A stretch of 64,000 nucleotides of DNA from Lytechinus pictus. Its lineage: Eukaryota > Echinodermata > Echinoidea > Temnopleuroida > Toxopneustidae. The notes under the pieces were generated by a model. That model had not been told where the DNA came from. It saw only the letters and a list, made by a program, of their open reading frames with translations, and did no database searches. The DNA lies in assembly GCF_037042905.1 (NCBI RefSeq), contig NC_087257.1, positions 28,395,501-28,459,500 of the forward strand, read 5' to 3'. The position numbers and the translations under genes are program-made. Shown here piece by piece: positions 48,701 to 60,024 of this stretch (its first letter is position 1; each line of letters begins with the position of its first letter).

Positions 48701-50224
48701 CCTACAAACCCACACACCCAAACCCACGTACGCCAACACAACCTAAACCTAAAAAGCTTCTCATTTCTCAGGATTCTACTTCATATGAACATCAGGGATG
48801 CTTCTTTGTTGGTATCACGAAGTGAATGAAATGATCGGTCGTGGTCGATGTAGATGCTTTGCGACCTGAATAGTAGACCACAATGAGATAGATTTAGAAC
48901 ACAATGAGATAAAATGATATCTCAGAGATTCTTCTTAAAGGTTCGTCGACTCCTTAATCCCAGGAAAATACTGTCATGGTGAGAGAATGAACTCTGCGTG
49001 TACTATCATTAAATGAATGGCCTATGTCACATGACCACTCTACATTTGAAATCAAGAATTCGACGTCGAAATTAAATCGAGTCGATGAGTAAAGAGGGAG
49101 TGAAATACGATTTTGAAATAATGACTGACTCAATTGGTAAGCTTAAGAAGAAAGACGATTCTAAATAATCTTTCTGTGACATCTAGCAATCCACCATCAG
49201 GGAGACTAGCATTAAAATAAAGAAATGACATTCACAATGACCTCGAGGTGTACAATAATGACATGAGGTTTTGAAACCAAGACTACAATTCTCAAATCGT
49301 AAATCTGGCTAACACACTTGTGGTGAGAATGAACTCTGTGTGTACTATGATAAGATGAATGCCCGACGCACGTGTGATGGTTCTTAATAATTGTACCAGT
49401 GCCCAACATCCTATAGGACAGAGATTCATTTCTCAGCTATACGAGATGGGCAATGGTGTCAACAAAGATAGATACCAAAAAAATAAAATTGATATACATT
49501 ATATTTATGCTTTTCGTTCAGTAAAAATCAGTGAAAAAAAATCCGAAAGTTCTTTAACAGTTAACATCATGTTTCCTTTTTTTCACAAAAAGAAGTTGCT
49601 CGTGCAATGTGTGCATCCTTAGACAAAGGTTGTCAATGGTGAGGAGCGGTAAGTTTATGGACAGGTGGCATTGTCATTGCAAGGATAACCACTCCTACCC
49701 CCTTCCAATCTATTCTGAAAGTGGGTCGACGGCCTGGTAGGTTATTGTTGCGCCAGTCCAGACGCACAATTAAACGGATGAGGCTTCGAGTTATATACTC
49801 TCTTTCCATTCAGAATGCTCCAGAAACTGGACATATATAGAGTATGTCAGGAAGCAGGCCGCTTATCAACCCCGAACCACATGCAGCATGCCATTCATGT
49901 TACCCACGTTGAGTAAACATACGAACTCTGAAGAATACCATCAACTCGTCTAAATTTCGTTTCTAATAAACTATACGACCACGACGCCGTGTTTAGCCTC
50001 GTTCACACTCGTGGAAAAAAAGATTCTCTCAAGATATCAATTAGACATGATTTTCTTCATATTTGTCGTGAGGTTAACAAAGCTGAAAAGCGGAGGGAAA
50101 GTACTGACTAGTACACTACCGTATATACAGAGAGATAAAGTTTTTTAATTTAACACCTTTTTCATGTTCCAACTATCATCATTGAACCCGGGCATTGAAC
50201 CAAGCTATAATTTAGCTACTCCTT
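42734..50224. other. Large AT-rich region, no gene recognised
   Basis: Contains (CAA)n at 44928-44951, a small hairpin AGCCCCGAAGATTTGGGGCT at 45689, CA-rich DNA at 47070-47110 and 48630-48735, and a diverged direct repeat at 48979/49322. Overlapping open frames at 47918-48236 and 44192-44515 have no recognisable domain. Confidence 0.45.
48979..49373. repeat. Diverged direct repeat about 343 bp apart
   Basis: GAATGAACTCTGCGTGTACT followed by ATGAATGGCC at 48985, and GAATGAACTCTGTGTGTACT followed by ATGAATGCCC at 49328. Confidence 0.6.
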
Positions 50225-50280
50225 AATAATGATGATAATAATAATGATGATGATAATAATAATAATAATGATAATGAAAG
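50225..50280. repeat. ATA/ATG triplet microsatellite
   Basis: TAATGATGATAATAATAATG and similar, next to the 3' side of the - strand LINE fragment. Confidence 0.85.
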
Positions 50281-50404
50281 AGCATGTATATTGCGCAGCT
50301 AATATAATAATGTATTCTGATGCGCATAGCAAATATATATGCTACATATTACAGAGTATTACTGAAAAGATAAGTCCTAAGATGCATTTTAAACATACTA
50401 ACTG

Positions 50405-50900
50405 TGGGTGATTCCCTTAGAGAGCGTGGGAAGATGTTCCATAATTTGGGAGCCGCATATGCAAATGCTCTATATATCACCAAGGGTAGGTTTTGATCTT
50501 CTAGAATATTTCAAGAGTGTGTTATCTTTTGAACTACGGAGGCAGTAAGACGCATGAGCTGATGACTTCAATCGTAAGAGATCCTGAATGTAAACTGGTG
50601 CCTTACCGTGGAGAGGTTTGTATACAATCAACAATGTTTTAAAGAGGATGCTTTGCTTCACAGGCAACCAGTGCAATTCAAGAAATGATGGACTAAATGA
50701 GAGAAACGAGAATTGCAAACTGACCTGGCACATGCATTCTGCACCCTCTGGAGTTTAGCTAATTGGTTATCGGGAAGACCAAGAAACAGACTATTACAGT
50801 ACTCCTTGTCGTATGATAGTATTACTAACATCGCTCCACGTGTTAAAGGGTCTTTAAGCAGTTTAGTTGGGACGTTTCTATCAGCACTATGGAAGCAAAA
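50405..50900 (-). pseudogene. LINE reverse transcriptase 3' fragment (CR1/L2-like)
   Basis: On the - strand: DKEYCNSLFLGLPDNQLAKL and QRVQNACARSV, a frameshift, LELHWLPVKQSILFKTLLIV and YKPLHGKAPVYIQDLL, then AFAYAAPKLWNIFPRSLRES. This is the diagnostic C-terminal end of CR1/L2-like LINE ORF2. Downstream on the - strand comes a run of ATT/ATC triplets at 50225-50280, consistent with a microsatellite-like LINE tail. A 5'-truncated, dead copy. Confidence 0.85.
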
Positions 50901-51740
50901 ATAGGTTTGCCGGTAGATCCCCGGGGCATTCATCCCGTCACTCGATAAATTGAGCACTGGGGACAGTAAGGGATGAGGATGGGGCGTCGTCGTCATGGTA
51001 ATACAGGAACATGTTTGAACTTAATCATCTAACGGGGGAAAGTTAATTAAACGGTTCAGAACATTTTACAAACACTCTGGCAATGGAAGAAACTGAGAAG
51101 AGTAACAAATCAGAAGAGAAAATAAGGAAAACATGATGATTTTGTTATTTATTATGAAGGAGATGGCGGTGGAAATGATGGTAGTAAAGGGGAAGAAAGA
51201 TAAAAAGGAGAAGGAGGAAAATAAGAAAAGAAAAAGAGGAGAAAGAAGTTCAGTCATAGAAAGAAGCTGAGGCTTTGCTAGCAACCACGGTAACAAGGGA
51301 GATGGAAATGGTATATGAGACAAGTAAATCGGATCACCCCTCTCGTAGCTAAGGCAGAAATATGAGAACTACATCAGATTTTGATATTTCGTCTACAACC
51401 CCCGCCCCCCCCCCCCCCAAAAAAAAAAAAACTTCGAGTTATATCGATGATAGATTATAACGGGTAATTCGGGTAAGCCATATTTCTAGGCTAGTAGGTC
51501 ACTCCAGACATGTCAGGTCGTGATGATAAAATGGTAATCAATCAAACTATCTTAACGAACAGAAAGATCGTGTTAAGAAAGCAAAGTATAGGTAAAAGAT
51601 ATCTGGTTTATGGACTTCTGAAAAATAGAGGATTCCGTAATTGTACTCTAAGGCTACTACGCCAGTCTTAACATCATGAACATGCCAAGAGACGTATTCT
51701 GGTTCTGAAATAACGCCCTAAAATTAAGAAAAATTGTACC

Positions 51741-52256
51741 TCAATTAGGGAACATGGTAAGGCATCTTGAACATTTCATGGGGAAATAATTAAAACCTAT
51801 ATAGTTTAAAACAACCATTTCCCGCGCTGAATTTGCCCTGATATTACCTGGCCACAATGATAAATCTGTGTACAGCAGGGTAATTGATTTGCAATCAATG
51901 CACGAGAATTGTACCCACTTTCCACCTCGTGCAAGCCATGCAAAAACCATATCATATATTGACAGGCGCCAAAGTGGTTTACAGAAGGGTCCTTGAAACA
52001 GATTCCAACCGCATGTGGTCAAACTTTGTTTAATGGTTGTTGAGGGTGTGTCTGGGGGTGTGAGGGAGGGTGTCCGCAAGGGTGTGTTATAAAGGCGTGG
52101 GTAAATACATATGGTGCGTGTGCATTTGTGCGCGTGAGGATTGAAAGACTGTACATAATTTTGACGTGGACACAAAAACTCACGAACTTCAATCACATGA
52201 CATAGAAACAAAACGCTAACGATGATCATGTTTACAGAAATAGAATCAGCACTCAA
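51741..52256 (-). other. Long open reading frame of doubtful coding status
   Basis: 171 codons, hydrophobic near the start (IIVSVLFLCHVIEV), then a Thr/Pro-rich part and a low-similarity remainder. No recognised domain, no clear splice context, and the composition is like the surrounding intergenic DNA. Probably a chance ORF, listed because it is the longest non-repetitive one in the window. Confidence 0.1.
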
Positions 52257-52294
52257 ATTTTAGCAAATAATTTATTAGGAAATGCTATACATCA

Positions 52295-52441
52295 GGGGCC
52301 CGTTTCATAAAGAGTTTAACATTACCATTATGGCAACTACCATGGCAACAGTGCTCAGCAGCCAATCAAAATCAAGGTTACCATGGTAGTTGTCATAACG
52401 GCAAAGTTTCAACAGTTGCAACTCTTTATGAAACGGGCCCC
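52295..52441. mobile_element. Palindromic MITE, GGGGCCCRTTTCATAAA family, copy 2
   Basis: A 147-bp element with perfect 22-bp terminal inverted repeats beginning GGGGCCCGTTTCATAAAGAG. Inside, CAACTACCATGG...CCATGGTAGTTG forms a second stem around GCTCAGCAGCCAATCAAAAT. The intact ends suggest a fairly recent copy. Confidence 0.85.
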
Positions 52442-53515
52442 TTAACGACACAACTGTGAAAGAACTAGTTCCCTTTTCCTATAAGGTATGATAAATCAAA
52501 TCCCAGTCCATGTCATAGGACCCCTTTTTACGAAGCACTCAATTCATCATTCGTGATTTCGTATTCTAAAACCGAGTCTACTTTCGTCATCCAGTCCCCC
52601 TCGTCCACCTTCTTATCCTCCTCACGGATCCCCTTCAGCCAATTTTAACAACTTTCAAATCCACTGACGATATTTTTTCCACCCATCTTCCTTACTCGGA
52701 TATCAGTATCTTGATAACCCTTGGCCCCATATCCTTTTCAAGTGCCGCCAAAGTTGAGGAGATTGTGTTTCTTGGTGTAACTATCTTTTTCTACTCTGAG
52801 GGGGAGATCAATGCAGCAGAGACTAATGCGTATTTTATTGTTTATTTTCTAACTGATGAATGGATTATATCCAGCATTACACCCTTCCAATTCCACTTTC
52901 TCCTTTAAAGTTAAAAACTAACCAAAGTACCGAATGATAAGTAAGCCCCTCAACTGTCTACAGTCTGCTGTGAACTATGCAATTACTTTAGTTTTTTGCT
53001 GAAATTCCTTCTCTCTTTTTATTTTTTCCTAAGCACTTAGAGACATGTTTTGTGATAAGCGCTTTACAAATAATGTTGATTATTATTATTATTAATCTAA
53101 AGCCCACAGACTAAATATCAATCTTCAAAGAAAATTATTTTGTGACACCCCAACCCAGTGACGCGGGAACCTTCAGAGCACACGGCGTAATGGGGGGGGG
53201 GGGGGCAACAATAATATTAACGCACTTGAACATAACCTTCTGGCCCCACCTCTACACCCTATTCACGCCCATACCCCTAGCCAGGTCTCTAACTCACTAT
53301 ACCTGACCCATGCCTGTCATTTGCCCATGCCTATGCCTAATCGCAATGTCCTCCTCCCCTCGGCCTCTTCATATAGTTTTAACTGGTTGTCTACACCAGA
53401 CAGTGGTCTCTACGTATTCTATGTACACGGTACCCTCTCCTAAGGTAAAAAAAAATGTCATCCCAAATTGGCAGGGTTGGGGAGGGGGAGGGGGATGGCT
53501 GGTTGCGACTCTGGA
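52442..53515. other. Non-coding stretch
   Basis: T/ATT microsatellite with an AAGCGCTTTACAAATAATG unit at 53058-53096 and a G14 run at about 53193. No gene recognised. Confidence 0.5.
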
Positions 53516-53517
53516 TC

Positions 53518-53744
53518 TCACTCTGTAAAAACGCCGGTGTTAATTTGACACCAACCTGGTATCTATATCGGTCCACACACCAGTTAAGAATCAAACCGAT
53601 ATTGGTTTAACACTAATTGGTGTTGCTTAAATGCCAAATTGGTGTTAGCCTAACGCCAAAGGCTGTTGTTTCAACATCTCTCTGGTGTGGACCGATATAG
53701 ATACCAGGCTGGTGTTAAATTAACACCGGTGTTTTTGCAGTGAG
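53518..53744. mobile_element. Terminal-inverted-repeat element, ACGCCGGTGTTAATTT family, copy 1
   Basis: Ends AAAAACGCCGGTGTTAATTT and AAATTAACACCGGTGTTTTT, with sub-terminal CTGGTATCTATATCGGTCCA on both sides. The interior is rich in GGTGTT/AACACC. Confidence 0.85.
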
Positions 53745-54513
53745 GCGAAATGAAGAATCCTAATGACGGACATGGATACCATTGCTCTTCCATGCAGCCC
53801 TCAAGATTCCATGCCGTCTGCCAATAGTCCGAAAACCTCGCACTAATTGGGACGACGTTTACGGCCATTAACACGGTGAAACATGAACCAATGGGCATGT
53901 CATGTTTTTCGCCTCGCTTCTTCATTGTAACGACTTTTCCAGATGTTTCTTGTCTAAAAATACATGTTCTCATTAGTATATATCCTACAGAAGATTCCAC
54001 AACCGGGCTTCATGGCAATCCACGACTGTTACGGTGATAATGTTCATCCACGAGGCTTGAAAAACAACTCTATGGTTGATTTATCTCTTCATAAAATACA
54101 CAGCCATTATTACAGAGAAACGCGGAAAGAAAGAGATGAAAAAAAAAAGAAAACGACAGACTCAAAAAAATTTGTACCGGCCGATTCTTATTATTTTTTT
54201 TAATGTCTCGATCTATAAAAAATACAGCGACGAAATTACGATTTCAAATGGATAGCCCATTTTTACAGTTGTGTTGTGTAATATACAGTCATCACAACCC
54301 AACGATTTTAATTGTCATATTTTAATTTCACTATAGGTAGCACCGAGTAATTGATATTGAAATTAGACATGTAAGATCATTTTCTAATTATGTCTAAGTT
54401 TAACGTTTGATAGTAATATTAATTTCGGCATTGAACATAATAGTTCATAAAATTCTTATATGATAATCTTCATTCTTCAACACATAACGCTTCGCCTGTA
54501 TTCTTTTTATTCG

Positions 54514-54760
54514 TGCACTGCAAAAACGCCGGTGTCAATTTAACACCAGCCTGGTATCTATATCGGTCCACACCAGAGAGGTGTTGAAATAACATCGGTT
54601 TTGCATTAGGCTAACACCAATTCGGCATTTAAGCAACACCAATTAGCGTTAAACCAATATCGGTTTGATTCTTAACTGGTGTTGTTTCAACACCTCTCTG
54701 GTGTGGACCGATAAAGATACCAGGCTGGTGTTAAATTAACACCGGCGTTTTTAGAGTGTG
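54514..54760. mobile_element. Same family, copy 2 in opposite orientation
   Basis: Ends GCAAAAACGCCGGTGTCAAT and AAATTAACACCGGCGTTTTT. The asymmetrical interior (GTTAAACCAATATCGGTTTG) is the reverse complement of that in copy 1, so the two copies, under 1 kb apart, are inverted. Confidence 0.85.
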
Positions 54761-55959
54761 GAAATTCTGGAGCTGCAGGTGACTCGACTCGCAAGAAGTT
54801 CTGGTGAAAGGATTGAAGAGGAATCTGTATTTCTACACCAAGAGATCATCCCTTGATTCCTCCATGTAGAGGGCACAACTCTCACAAAAGTGCGATGCTG
54901 TGAGATTGTTAAGAGCCCCCATTGCAAGGCTGGTGATCATTGTGCATTGTGTCTCTAAAGGGCAAAATGATAGGTAACGGCATTTGACCTGCATGTAGTA
55001 ACGTTATGAATGAGTTAAAGTAATATCCTCACTGACCCCTCAGACTCATGGGAAGAAGCCGCGGTAAAATCTTTTCATAGCATGATGGAGACAATACTCG
55101 GTGTCATTCTTTAAAGCATTGCTGATTTCTTCCTATCCCAATACATATACTTATTTTAAATAATCCAAAACGCTCGTTAATTCATTTATATTAAATCTTT
55201 AAGACTTTTGCTTTTAATATAACTGCTATACAACTCTTTAATTTTACTTCGTCTGTTCTTTACTATGTGTTGTTATAACAAAATGCACTACTATACGCAC
55301 GTGCAGCTACTCACAAACGCGCAACGCACCCACATACCCACGCACACATCTTCACACATTTACACACACACACACCATCACCCTCACACAAATTGATCCA
55401 TTACACTAAACAAGTAACTATTATTACGATTAATTCATTAACATTGATATTAAAACAAAACAAAAACCATAATAATCGTCGAACGAGAGTATATCTAGAG
55501 TAGATATGAATCCATTATGCACGAGTTGAACGAACTCGAAAGATTTACTATTTGAGTAAAATAGTTATTAGACCGATAGTGATATGGTGAAACTAATCAC
55601 AGGTTTACCAAAATTGTGGGTTATTCAATGGATGTGCAATAGGCCTAAAGAAGGGGGGGGGGTAGATAAATACAAACCACGAAACCAGATTCATCGCGTC
55701 GCAAAGTGAAGTTGGTATATTTAGCCACAGTTTCATAAATGTATAAGAATGGGATAAAATTTTGTCTGATTGAAATATTGACGAATTTCGTCCCACTGGG
55801 TGAAACGACGATATTGTATTTCAATGTGAGATATACGGATTAATACATTAACGAGGATAATCTGAAATTCAATCCATTCTTGGTAAAGGGGTTCATTATA
55901 CAAACACGCACCGCACATACACATTAAAAAAACAAAAATACACCGATTCAATAATGTTC
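54761..55959. other. Non-coding stretch
   Basis: CA-repeat DNA at 55296-55390; otherwise AT-rich with no ORF supported. Confidence 0.5.
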
Positions 55960-56097
55960 TGGGGCACGCAACACATTGAAAGAACAATTCTGATTGGTTT
56001 GTCGTCAGTCTAATCAACAACATGCACATGCAACGATGGTCGTGATATGCCATTTCATTTAGCGATTAATCGCTAATCTTTGTGTTAGGGGGCACTG
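55960..56097. mobile_element. MITE, same family as 34272-34428, left end altered
   Basis: Core GAAAGAACAATTCTGATTGG and CATTTCATTTAGCGATTAAT, right end ATCTTTGTGTTAGGGGGCAC. The left end GGGGCACGCAACACATTG lacks the GATTAATCGCC part. Confidence 0.7.
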
Positions 56098-56254
56098 GTC
56101 AACATTCTGAACCCCCACCCCAAAAAAAAAGCGTACTTCTAGTTTCATAGCATAAGATTTTACAAACCTGTCATTTACATTTCCTGTCAGAAGCGTGACA
56201 GTGATGTGCATGTCAGTCATCCTGCTCATAACCATCTACTTTTCCCCAAATTAA

Positions 56255-56332
56255 TAATAATAATATTCCACATTTATACAGTATAGCGCTTAATACATCG
56301 GAACGACGTCTCTAAGCGCTTTACAGATACAT
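56255..56332. repeat. Microsatellite-led dispersed repeat
   Basis: TAATAATAATAATATTCCAC, CAGTATAGCGCTTAATACAT and CTAAGCGCTTTACAGATACA: same class as at 820-975. Confidence 0.55.
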
Positions 56333-56466
56333 TATTGCCCCGGTCATCGGATCCTTGCATGCCCGCATCCGCATACAACGTATGCACCTTCTCCACTCCC
56401 TGGGGAGCATTTCAACCAGAGTTTCAAGACTCAATTGCTAGGCATACTACATATGGTTTCGCATCC

Positions 56467-59400
56467 TACAGGGGGGTGTCTGGAAAACGAAGACCGAAGA
56501 CCGAAGACCGGGGACTCATATCACACTCGTGTGAAAGCGTTTGTAGTTCACGCCCGAAGTGTGTACAAAGCAGTGCAAAGTGTGTACAAAACACGTGCGC
56601 GGGTTAGAATGGACTTTGGACCTTGCCCCGACACATGTTCTCCCATTGACAATGCACGGGTCCCCGGTCTTCGATCTTCGTTTTCCAAACCCGTTGTTGG
56701 GTGTCTGGAAAACGAAGACCGAAGACCGGGGATCGCATTCGTTTAGCTAAGATACCACTTATAAATGTCATTATGGAGGCCTCTATTATTCAGCTCAAAT
56801 TCAAGACTATTCTGATCTAGAATACATTAATGTCATTAATTGGCTGATAATGAAGTCATGTTAATTGCTTGTGTCAATAAATAGTATAGTTAGACCAGTT
56901 GAAGCGGGATAGGTCTCCCAGTTTACACCACTATTCCACTGAGACAAGTAACAAACTCCAGTAATCAATCAGACCAGTTTCAAATTTCCAGTTAAAGGTT
57001 AACTCTAGACCAGTAATTTCAGACCAGTTTAATTCTTAACTGGTCCAGTAAAGTGAACTCGACCAGTTAATTAGACCAGTATGCCGTTTTTCCATTTTCC
57101 AGAAATACATTCTGTGAACTGGTTTTTCCTTCTTAATTGGCTGACATTAATTTGCAATTTTACTACCATTGACATAACGCATGTCCCCGGTCTTCGGTCT
57201 TCGTTTTCCAAACCTGTTGTTGGGTGTCTGGAAAACGAAGACAGAAGACCGGGGATTGCGTATTCGTCTAGCTAAGATAGGCCTATAATATTCAGCTCCA
57301 GTTTAAGAATATTCTAATCTTGGATACGTCATCAGCTATGATTGGCTGCGGATAAGTTATGGTTATTTGTGTGAATATCGTTATCATGCAGCTAGGGCAT
57401 GATATTAAGGATAACGTACATATTTCACCCACGGAATTCAGCCATTGCAATTCCGAAAACTGTCATAAAAGTGAAAACTTGCATACAATATACACCTCAT
57501 ACTATACGCAATCACGTACAAGCAGACTCAACTCAACTGGCGTTTGCAACTATTTTACTACCATTGACATTATGCATGTCCCCGGTCTTCGGTCTTCGTT
57601 TTCCAAACCTGTTGTTGGGTGTCTGGAAAACGAAGACAGAAGACCGGGGATTGCGTATTCGTCTAGCTAAGATAGGCCTATAATATTCAGCTCCAGTTTA
57701 AGAATATTCTGATCTTGGATACGTCATCAGCTATGATTGGCTGCGGATAAGTTATGGTTATTTGTGTGAATATCGTTATCATGCAGCTAGGGCATGATAT
57801 TAAGGATAACGTACATATTTCACCCACGGAATTCAGCCATTGCAATTCCGAAAACTGTCATAAAAGTGAAAACTTGCATACAATATACACCTCATACTAC
57901 GCAATCACGTACAGGCAGACTCAACTCAACTGGCGTTTGCAACTATTTTACTACCATTGACAATACGCATGTCCCCGGTCTTCGGTCTTCGTTTTCCAAA
58001 CCTGTTGTTGGGTGTCTGGAAAACGAAGACAGAAGACCGGGGATTGCGTATTCGTCTAGCTAAGATAGGCCTATAATATTCAGCTCCAGTTTAAGAATAT
58101 TTCTATCTTGGATACGTCATCAGCTATGATTGGCTGCGGATAAGTTATGGTTATTTGTGTGAATATCGTTATCATGCAGCTAGGGCATGATATTAAGGAT
58201 AACGTACATATTTCACCCACGGAATTCAGCCATTGCAATTCCGAAAACTGTCATAAAAGTGAAAACTTGCATACAATATACACCTCATACTACGCAATCA
58301 CGTACAGGCAGACTCAACTCAACTGGCGTTTGCAACTATTTTACTACCATTGACAATACGCATGTCCCCGGTCTTCGGTCTTCGTTTTCCAAACCTGTTG
58401 TTGGGTGTCTGGAAAACGAAGACAGAAGACCGGGGATTGCGTATTCGTCTAGCTAAGATAGGCCTATAATATTCAGCTCCAGTTTAAGAATATTTTGATC
58501 TTGGATACGTCATCAGCTATGATTGGCTGCGGACAAGTTATGGTTATTTGTGTGAATATCGTTATCAGCTAGGGCATGATTAATAAGGATAGATAACAAT
58601 TATAACGTACATATTTCACCCACGGAATTCAGCCATTGCAATTCTGAAAACTGTCATAAAACTGAAAACTTGCATACAATACACCCCATACTGCGCAATC
58701 ACGTACAAGCAGACTCAACTCAACTGGCGTTTGCAACTATTTTACTACCATTGACATTACGCATGTCCCCGGTCTTCTGTCTTCGTTTTCCAAACCTGTT
58801 GTTGGGTGTCTGGAAAACGAAGACCGGGGATCGCATTCGTTTAGCTAAGATACCACTTATAAATGTCATTATGAAGGCCTCTATTATTCAGCTCAAATTC
58901 AAGAATATTCTAATCTAGAATACATTAATGTCATTAATTGGCTGATAATGAAGTCATGTTAATTGCTTGTGTCAATAAATAGTATAGTTAGACCAGTTGA
59001 AGCGGGATAGGTCTCCCAGTTTACACCACTATTCCACTGAGACAAGTAACAAACTCCAGTAATCAATCAGACCAGTTTCAAATTTCCAGTTAAAGGTTAA
59101 CTCTAGACCAGTAATTTCAGACCAGTTTAATTCTTAACTGGTCCAGTAAAGTGAACTCGACCAGTTAGACCAGTATGCCGTTTTTCCGTTTTCCAGAATT
59201 ACATTCTGTGAACTGGTTTTTCCTTCTTAATTGGCTGACATTAATTTGCAATTTTACTAACATTGACATATCACATGTCCCCGGTCTTCGGTCTTCGTTT
59301 TCCAAACCTGTTGTTGGGTGTCTGGAAAACGAAGACAGAAGACCGGGGATTGCGTATTCGTCTAGCTAAGATATGCCTATAATATTCAGCACCAGTACAA

Positions 59401-59880
59401 GGATATTCCGATCTTGGATACGTCATCAGCTATGATTGGCTGCGGATAAGTTATGGTTATTTGTGTGAATATCGTTATCAGCTAGGGCATGATTAATAAG
59501 GATAGATAACAATTATAACGTACATATTTCACCCACGGAATTCAGCCATTGCAATTCTGAAAACTGTCATAAAACTGAAAACTTGCATACAATACACCCC
59601 ATACTGCGCAATCACGTACAAGCAGACTCAACTCAACTGGCGTTTGCAACAATTTTACTACCATTGACATTACGCATGTCCCAGGTCTTCGGTCTTCGTT
59701 TTCCAAACCTGTTGTTGGGTGTCTGGAAAACGAAGACAGAAGACCGGGGATTGCGTATTCGTCTATATAGCTAAGATAGGCCTATAATATTCAGCACCAG
59801 TTCAAGAATATTCTGATCTTGGATACGTCATCAGCTATGATTGGCTGCCGAAAAGTTATGGTTATTTGTGTGAATATCGT
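56467..59880. repeat. Tandem array of hairpin-bearing units (satellite-like)
   Basis: Eight full hairpins start at 56661, 57184, 57579, 57972, 58365, 58766, 59278 and 59679, plus a lone right arm at 56467-56515. Spacings are 523, 395, 393, 393, 401, 512 and 401 bp. Each hairpin has CCCCGGTCTTCGGTCTTCGT TTTCCA, a loop containing CTGTTGTTGGGTGTC, and the complementary right arm. Two unit types exist: short ones (with GGATACGTCATCAGCTATGA and CACCCACGGAATTCAGCCAT) and long ones (with repeated GACCAGTT/AACTGGTC). The two middle 393-bp units are nearly identical. Open frames across the array repeat with it and are not genes. Confidence 0.95.
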
Positions 59881-59895
59881 TCACATCCAAGATGA

Positions 59896-59979
59896 CGAGA
59901 TACGATATCTCGCCAAGTCGACTTATAAAAGGTCATATATGTCGACATGGCGAGATAACGTATCTCGCCATGTCGACAT
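59896..59979. repeat. GTCGAC/GAGATA palindrome cluster
   Basis: 59939-59979 is an almost perfect palindrome (ATGTCGACATGGCGAGAT, 5-nt centre, complement). A second, shorter one, CGAGATACGATATCTCG, lies at 59896. Confidence 0.85.
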
Positions 59980-60024
59980 GGCATAATTAAGTTTCGTGCC
60001 AAGTCGATGGCAATTAAAACATGT

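Noticed and set aside
57081..59774. Repeated open frames with HVPGLRSSFSKPVVGCLENE-like ends
   Set aside because: They recur with the tandem array and the hairpin; they start within non-coding spacer and show no conserved domain.
56467..59880. CRISPR-like appearance of regularly spaced palindromic repeats
   Set aside because: Spacers are about 320-450 bp and themselves repeated, the host is eukaryotic, and no cas-like gene is present.
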